This document shows positions 58,526-64,000 of a DNA stretch of 64,000 bases, piece after piece (positions within the stretch are counted from its first letter, which is position 1; each line of letters starts with the position of its first letter). The stretch is taken from assembly GCA_907165135.1 (NCBI GenBank), contig OU015567.1, positions 7,135,001-7,199,000 of the forward strand, written 5' to 3'. Below the pieces are notes generated by a model. That model ran no database searches, was not told the origin of the DNA, and saw only the letters and a list, made by a program, of their open reading frames with translations. The DNA is from Oikopleura dioica. Lineage: Eukaryota; Chordata; Appendicularia; Copelata; Oikopleuridae. The translations under genes and the position numbers were made by a program.

Positions 58526-60119
58526 TCAGCCGGTCATGGACACTTTCTTGTTCTTTGTGTAGTCGACATAGAATGCCAACATTCGCTTGAGACGATCCAA
58601 TTCTTTCCTGAAAAGGGTCGTTATCTGGTCTTGAAAATGGGCTTTTGACGGCTGCGGTCTTCTGACATCATATTTACTTTCTCCTCAATGAGTTCATAAC
58701 GCACGCTCAAGGGCGATTTCAAACCGGAAAAGAGAGAATGATGTCAAAAGAGTCGGGAAACGCCAAAGAAAATTTAACTTACATATGAGTATCGAGGCGC
58801 ATCTTGAGCTTTGGATTTTCCTCTTCAAAGATTGAAATCTTCTTGAGTTTTTCTTCGATCATTTTTCGTTTCTTTACTCGTGATCGTTGCGCCGCTTCGT
58901 TGTTGATCTTTCGCTGAGCATTCATCTACGAAAGAAGTTAGGATTTGGTCAAGATAGAGATTACTTACTCTTTCTTCATATTCTAGCTGCGTTTGGATTG
59001 AACTCGAAGGAGATTGCTCGAGAGAAAGCACCATATCTGTGCTTCCAGCGACGGGCTGGACCTTCAGCATTCCGGAGATCTGGTCAGCTGTGATCGGCTG
59101 CATCTGGCTCGACTGGGCGATTTGGGGCTGCTCGGGAGTCTGTTTCTCCGGCTCTTCTTTTTCCTTGAAAAAGGGTTTGAAGCAGCCATTTTGAGGGACA
59201 AAAAACTGGCAAAAATAGAAAGGATACTTACATTGTAGCGGCCCAGAAAATCGTCGATCTTGGAGAACGCAAAATCCTGTTGAATCCTCTTCAATTCATC
59301 AATCATCTGATCCTTCGTCTTCGGCTCTTGAGGAGCTGGCTCAGCATGACCAGGCGGTAGAATCATCGATGGCTTGAGAACTCCACCATTCTGAGCGACT
59401 CCTTGTTCGGCCTCGACCAATTCGGAGAATTCATCCAAACCGGACTGCTGCATTATATCGTCGAAGGTGACCATTTGTGACTTTTGCCAAATATTCTCTC
59501 TGGGAACCTGAAAAGATGAATTTTCACAAATTTGCATTCAGAATTTTTGAATCTCGAAAGAAAAAAATTGTTGGCAACGAACCCAGAAAGCGAACTCGAT
59601 TGACCCCGGCCTTAGGGGCAGTATACTGGTGCAAAAGTGTGGATTTTATTTGGTGCATCTTAGCTAGCAGCCTTCGGGTTCGTTGGAGGTCAAAGAAGGG
59701 TGTGAACAAGTTGAACCAGACAGAAAATTGAGGTCAAATGACCTCTTGATTTATTCAGTACCTGTCTCGTAGAAGGCTCCATGGATTCTTTCTGAGCCTT
59801 TATCAGCTTGCTCTGGTCCCATTCAACATATTGTTGATGTTCAGGCGAGAGTTGTTGAGGAAGGTGCTGCTGCATCGGTGGTGATGGCTTCATCATTGGT
59901 GCTTGCCCAGGCCTGAAAGAGAACAAGATAGTCTTCAAGAGGGAGAAAGCTCGAAACAAACCTGAACATTCCAGGCTGCTGGGAAGTTACATTTGTCGGA
60001 GACCTCGCCTCCGGAGATGAAGAATAGCTGAAAAGGTCGTCAAAGCCCTCTCCGGACAGCTGCTCCAGATCGTTCATCGAAACGAGCTGGGATGGATTCC
60101 AAATTGAATCGTGTACCAT
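58526..60119 (-). CDS. bZIP transcription factor
   Basis: Exons 60119-59962, 59912-59762, 59507-59231, 59163-58969, 58925-58783 and a last exon ending 58526. The DNA-binding basic region is in the fifth exon, NNEAAQRSRVKKRK (N-x7-R pattern), continuing directly into a leucine zipper-like helix LKKISIFEEENPKLKMRL and, in the last exon, LDRLKRMLAFYVDYTK. The N-terminal half is Gln/Pro/Ser-rich with short acidic patches (FDDLFSYSS, MVTFDDIMQQSGLDEF), likely activation regions. About 330 aa. The basic region is closest in appearance to PAR/CEBP/ATF-type families, but the subfamily cannot be fixed by eye. Confidence 0.85.
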
Positions 60120-61452
60120 TGAGGGGCCCTAAAGCAACTCACTTATTTTCAGCTTCAAAAATAGGGGAATTGAAATCTCTTCCGAAAAAACTGAAAATTC
60201 AGTCTCAAATGAACTCTTGCTCTACTGGAAGTTTCTCAGTAGAAAGTATTTCCGCTAGTAGGGATCAATGAATTCCGCTTATAAGTGGTTACGTAATCAT
60301 TAACCAAGACTTGCTTTGAGAGCAAGAATTCATAAAAGATAATTGATATGAGCATTATAAGATGATAAACCGTGTCTAAGGAATTGAGATCAACGTAATC
60401 CATGGGAAAAGAATGCAAAAAGGGTCTGATCTCTTGTATGTTTTCTCGAGAATGAGCGAGAGTCCCGTGTGCGCTCAGCTTTTTCTCCTTCAGAGTTCGA
60501 GTTTTCTAAGAGTTCACAAGCGAACCCGTTTGCGCCCCTTGTCTCTTATGTAATTAGTCAGCTCAGACGGCCACTGGCTCAGCCAGAAAGGCGTGGACCA
60601 CGGTTAACCTCCTTCTTTTCTTTAAATCAATTGGCCTTATTCGAGAATGTTCCCAAGAGTGTTGTGAAAGATAAGGTTAATGCTTTTTTAAACTTTAAAT
60701 ATTACACTGTCTTTGTGGGACAAAACAAGATAAGCGTAAACATATTTTGACGATGCTACCGTATCATATAATTAATATCATCGATATGATAGGGTTCCAT
60801 ATCATTCTATGAACACAACAGTGTTAAAAGATGACCAAAAAATCAGAGAGAAACTCGAAATTTACGAATATTTATGAGAGAAAATCTCTCCCAGAAATAC
60901 TGTCCTTGCGTTTTTTCGATAACTGAAATAGATATTCTAGCGTTGGAAAACATTTCCACGGGAAAAAGAACCGGCCTTATTCTTCGATATTGTAAAAATC
61001 AATCAATAAGATCTTTATCAAACAGTTAACGACGAAGAAATTAACGATACTCGATAGTATCGAGTCGATACTCAGGTAATAAAGATACTCGATTTACGTT
61101 TTTCTGTTCAATCAAGTGTAAATTAATAGCCTTCTCTTTCTAATAGACTTACAGCTGGGTTCTGTGAGTATTTGACGGTCCCAGGTTTTCTTGGAGCGCC
61201 GAAATTCTTTTCTTGCCCATTCATCGGGTTCCAGATTTCGCGATTCTGCGTGCTCATTCCTTCTCCCTCTTCTTTCACCAGGATTTCGGACGTCACCGGA
61301 ACTTGTCGACTGATTCTTTCAAAGGGCTTTTTACTTGAATTCTTTTCTTGTAATATTCAATGGCGACATGAATTTCCTTGAAAAATGCATTACTGTATCA
61401 TAAAAGAATATTTGATTTTGAATCTCTCAAATGAATTGAAATTTGCCTTTTA

Positions 61453-61560
61453 CAGGATCCGGCAGCCTGTGTAAAAAACCTGAGTCAGGTTGTGTGGAGG
61501 CTTTTTATTTACCCTCTTTCAAATCCTGACTGAGGTTTTCGACACAGGCTCCTGAGCGCT
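61453..61560. repeat. Short copy of the CCTGAGTCAGG palindromic element
   Basis: GCAGCCTGTGTAAAAAACCTGAGTCAGG at the left end pairs with CCTGACTGAGGTTTTCGACACAGGCTC at the right end around a short centre lacking the AGCCGC stems. It is an internally deleted relative of the element at 32697-32942. Confidence 0.65.
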
Positions 61561-62360
61561 GTAACAGGTAAATTCCAATAAATTTGAGTTTCATTCTTTT
61601 GAAATCCAGTAATTATATAAATTGGAAAAGAAAGAATAATAAATGTATAGAAAAAAATCGATAGTTGATGAGTTAGATAAGCCCCATTCCTAATTGGTAT
61701 GGTAGTAGGGATGTTCTTCTGAAGAGATTCTGTGCTTCTACCGTTGCTCTCGCTAAAACCGTGGCTATAAATTCGTTGCTTGCCGGATTTGGGCTGAAGG
61801 GCCTGCTGAGTTCTGGCCCTTTTCATGGCCCAACGCTCTACTTTTATATATTTTTTGTCGAAAGGGCGATACTCGTGGATTTCACGAGCTCCACCATTCT
61901 TCCCTGAGCCCAGATTTCGCCGCGCCCATTGGTCAGGAGCCAGCGCGCCTACGCGATTATATAACCCTAACGCAATTTTTCTGCGAGATTCTTACGACCT
62001 CCTTTGAGAGGTCGTCTCGGAGAATCAGTTTATCGGACGTCAGAAACTACATATCACTGCAAATGTCTATTCTTATGATTTTATAGAGAATGAACTTTTT
62101 TGAGGCCATTTTTGACCAGAAAATCGACGAGAAAAAGGGTTTATAAAAGCTGTTACATAACTAGATATCGTCTGAGCTGATGATCTTTGTTTATCAAGCG
62201 AAATTTCGCCGGTCTGAGATACTGTAACTTTCTTTATCAAAAAAGCTACAAAGGAACCCTTGATCAATGTTCACTCGAGCGGAAAAAGTAGGGGACTAGG
62301 GGTGATAATTTGATTAAAGTTTTTTGACCTCTAAAATCAATGTCGAAGCTGATTTTCAAC

Positions 62361-63014
62361 GGATACACGACGTTTTCCTCAAACCGACGTTCTCCTCAAC
62401 CGACGTTTTCGTTAAACCGACGTTCTCCTCAATGATCAGAACGTCGGTTTGATCAAAACGTCGGTTTAATGAGAACGTCGGTTTTCCTAAAAATGCGGGG
62501 GCAATGAGAGCGAATGAGAATGGGCTCTTTTTGGATTAAAAATTGTAAGCTATTGTAAGCTATGAAAAATGATAACAGAATTAATTATTTAGAAAAATAA
62601 AAAAGTAAAAAAAAAAATAATTATTAATAAAAGTCGATATGTTTATCGGACAAACATTTGTCTACATAATTTATGCGGTAAAATGATCTTCTTACATTTT
62701 ATCAGTCTTGTATACATTTTAAAAAGATATATTTTAGTTGTATTAGTTCATTTAATGAAATTATTAATTATTCTTACACTTTAACGCTTAACAATTTAAG
62801 TTTTGAAACATAATGAAAACGTCGGTTTGACGAAAACGTCGGTTTCCAAGCTGAGTCTAAGCCAAATTCAAGGCCACGCATTTTTAGGGAAAACCGACGT
62901 TTTCATTAAACCGACGTTCTGATCAAACCGACGTTCTGAACATTGAGGAGAACGTCGGTTTAACGAAAACGTCGGTTGAGGAAAACGTCGGTTTGAGGAA
63001 AACGTCGTGTATCC
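62361..63014. mobile_element. 654-bp inverted-repeat element with 9-bp target-site duplication
   Basis: Arms begin GGATACACGACGTTTTCCTC and are built of repeated units like AACCGACGTTCTCCTC; the right end is the exact inverse. ATTTTCAAC lies immediately outside both ends (62352-62360 and 63015-63023), a 9-bp duplication as made by Mutator-like transposases. The interior (about 62510-62810) is very AT-rich. No open reading frame. Confidence 0.88.
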
Positions 63015-64000
63015 ATTTTCAACCTTTCTCAAGGGGGGATTAAGTTCGATCAACGATTCTCAAACAGCGAAAACTTCATTCCAGGCTACGGGACTATTTG
63101 TTCCGAAAACATAGGTTCTACCGTTGAGCTCAATGAACTTATTGAGGCATTCAATTTGAGGGGTCATTTGAACTTTCCGAAGAAAATTTTCTGGAAAAAT
63201 CATTTTCTGAGAGTCTAAGATGATGCAACGAAAACATGAACCCAACGAATACGGGGTTATTCATCATCTCCAAAGATAGATACAGAAACGTATGGCCTCG
63301 TCACGTGTATAATGGAAAAAATACGATACAATCAACACAACCCGTATCAAAAATCATATGTTATTAAAGCGTCATAAAGTTGGAATCAACAAGGATAATA
63401 TAATGAATCATGAGGATCGTTTTTCGAACGTTTTCGTTTATTTAAAACATCATCAGGAAAAACTAGAAACTGTTACGACAGAAAAAGAGATAGAAAACTA
63501 ACTTGGTGTGTGAGAAAGCTGGACAGATAGCTAACTGAATCGAAATTTTCAGAGCAGAAAACAAGTGAAAAAGGAAAACAAGCGAAAGATAGTCGAGCGC
63601 CAAGGTGGCCCTAAAACAGTGCTCGACTAAAAAGTTTTAAATTGTTTGAAATCAGATTGTTCGTTGAGTGAAGGTTTATGGAGTAAAATAAGAAATTGTT
63701 CCGTGTTTTTTCGTTGACTCTCAAAAGTTAGATTGGTCTGGAGTACGTCAAAGAACTGAAGAGCAAAGTCATTTTTTGATAGTTTACGACGGATTTTTGG
63801 TGGATTTTCAGAGTGAAAGAACTCTAAAGCATATTTCGATTGGGCACTTTTAGTTTTTTGTGAACTAAGGAAGTTTTTTGTGCTTGGATCACTGATGTAA
63901 TTGTGATAGTGTTCTTGAAAGGTTTTGCAGGAGATAATATGTTTATAAATAGAGGAAGGAGCAGATTTGTTCTGATTATTTGAGCTCGTATGTTCACACC

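Larger units (their letters stand above)
60120..64000. other. Gene-poor region with inverted-repeat elements
   Basis: No gene supported. Contains a copy of the palindromic CCTGAGTCAGG element (about 61453-61560), the CGACGTT element (62361-63014) and AT-rich sequence. Likely includes upstream regulatory sequence of the bZIP gene (promoter just above 60119). Confidence 0.45.

Overview
The window reads as nuclear DNA of a very compact animal genome, most likely an appendicularian tunicate (Oikopleura-like). Genes are tightly packed. Introns are numerous and mostly 35-100 nt. Several start codons lie directly after a TTTAG or CTAG acceptor, as expected for spliced-leader trans-splicing of operons. 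A minority of introns appear to be GA-AG or GC-AG instead of GT-AG. All gene calls come from reading conserved motifs by eye; no alignment was run. Exon joins were worked out by hand from reading frame and splice motifs.

Layout. 1-3969 (minus): a sortilin-type VPS10 receptor whose last intron carries a fold-back element, and CIAPIN1/anamorsin upstream of it. 4886-19802 (plus): seven consecutive genes with short gaps: an unidentified protein, SSNA1, SMARCAD1, BAG1-like, bystin, TAF2 and MPHOSPH10. Several act in ribosome biogenesis, transcription or chromatin, which fits a housekeeping operon array. 20062-21715: an HxxxDG acyltransferase. 22161-22842: an Ala/Glu-rich secreted protein. 23843-25430 (minus): a single-pass membrane protein. 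25431-35664: a mostly gene-poor stretch with dispersed palindromic elements, one coiled-coil gene and one candidate small secreted ORF. 35665-37707 (minus): an ER thioredoxin-fold protein ending in HDEL. 38004-44496 (minus): two tandem multicopper oxidases, the upstream one interrupted by a 1,278-bp inverted-repeat element. 45604-48920 (plus): a DEDDh exonuclease, a membrane protein, a short TATA-driven ORF and a tiny secreted peptide. 49016-56105 (minus): a very large inducible GTPase (GVIN/VLIG-like) gene. About 56870-58063 (plus): a four-pass membrane protein. 58526-60119 (minus): a bZIP transcription factor. 60120-64000: non-coding, with two further inverted-repeat elements.

The most interesting themes are: (i) non-canonical introns supported by protein continuity; (ii) at least four structurally different fold-back element families with target-site duplications readable in the sequence (TTAA, TA, 8 bp, 9 bp), two of them inside genes; (iii) a TATA-driven gene nested antisense in a GA-AG intron of TAF2; (iv) two apparent 2-nt insertions that break otherwise conserved genes (CIAPIN1 and SMARCAD1).
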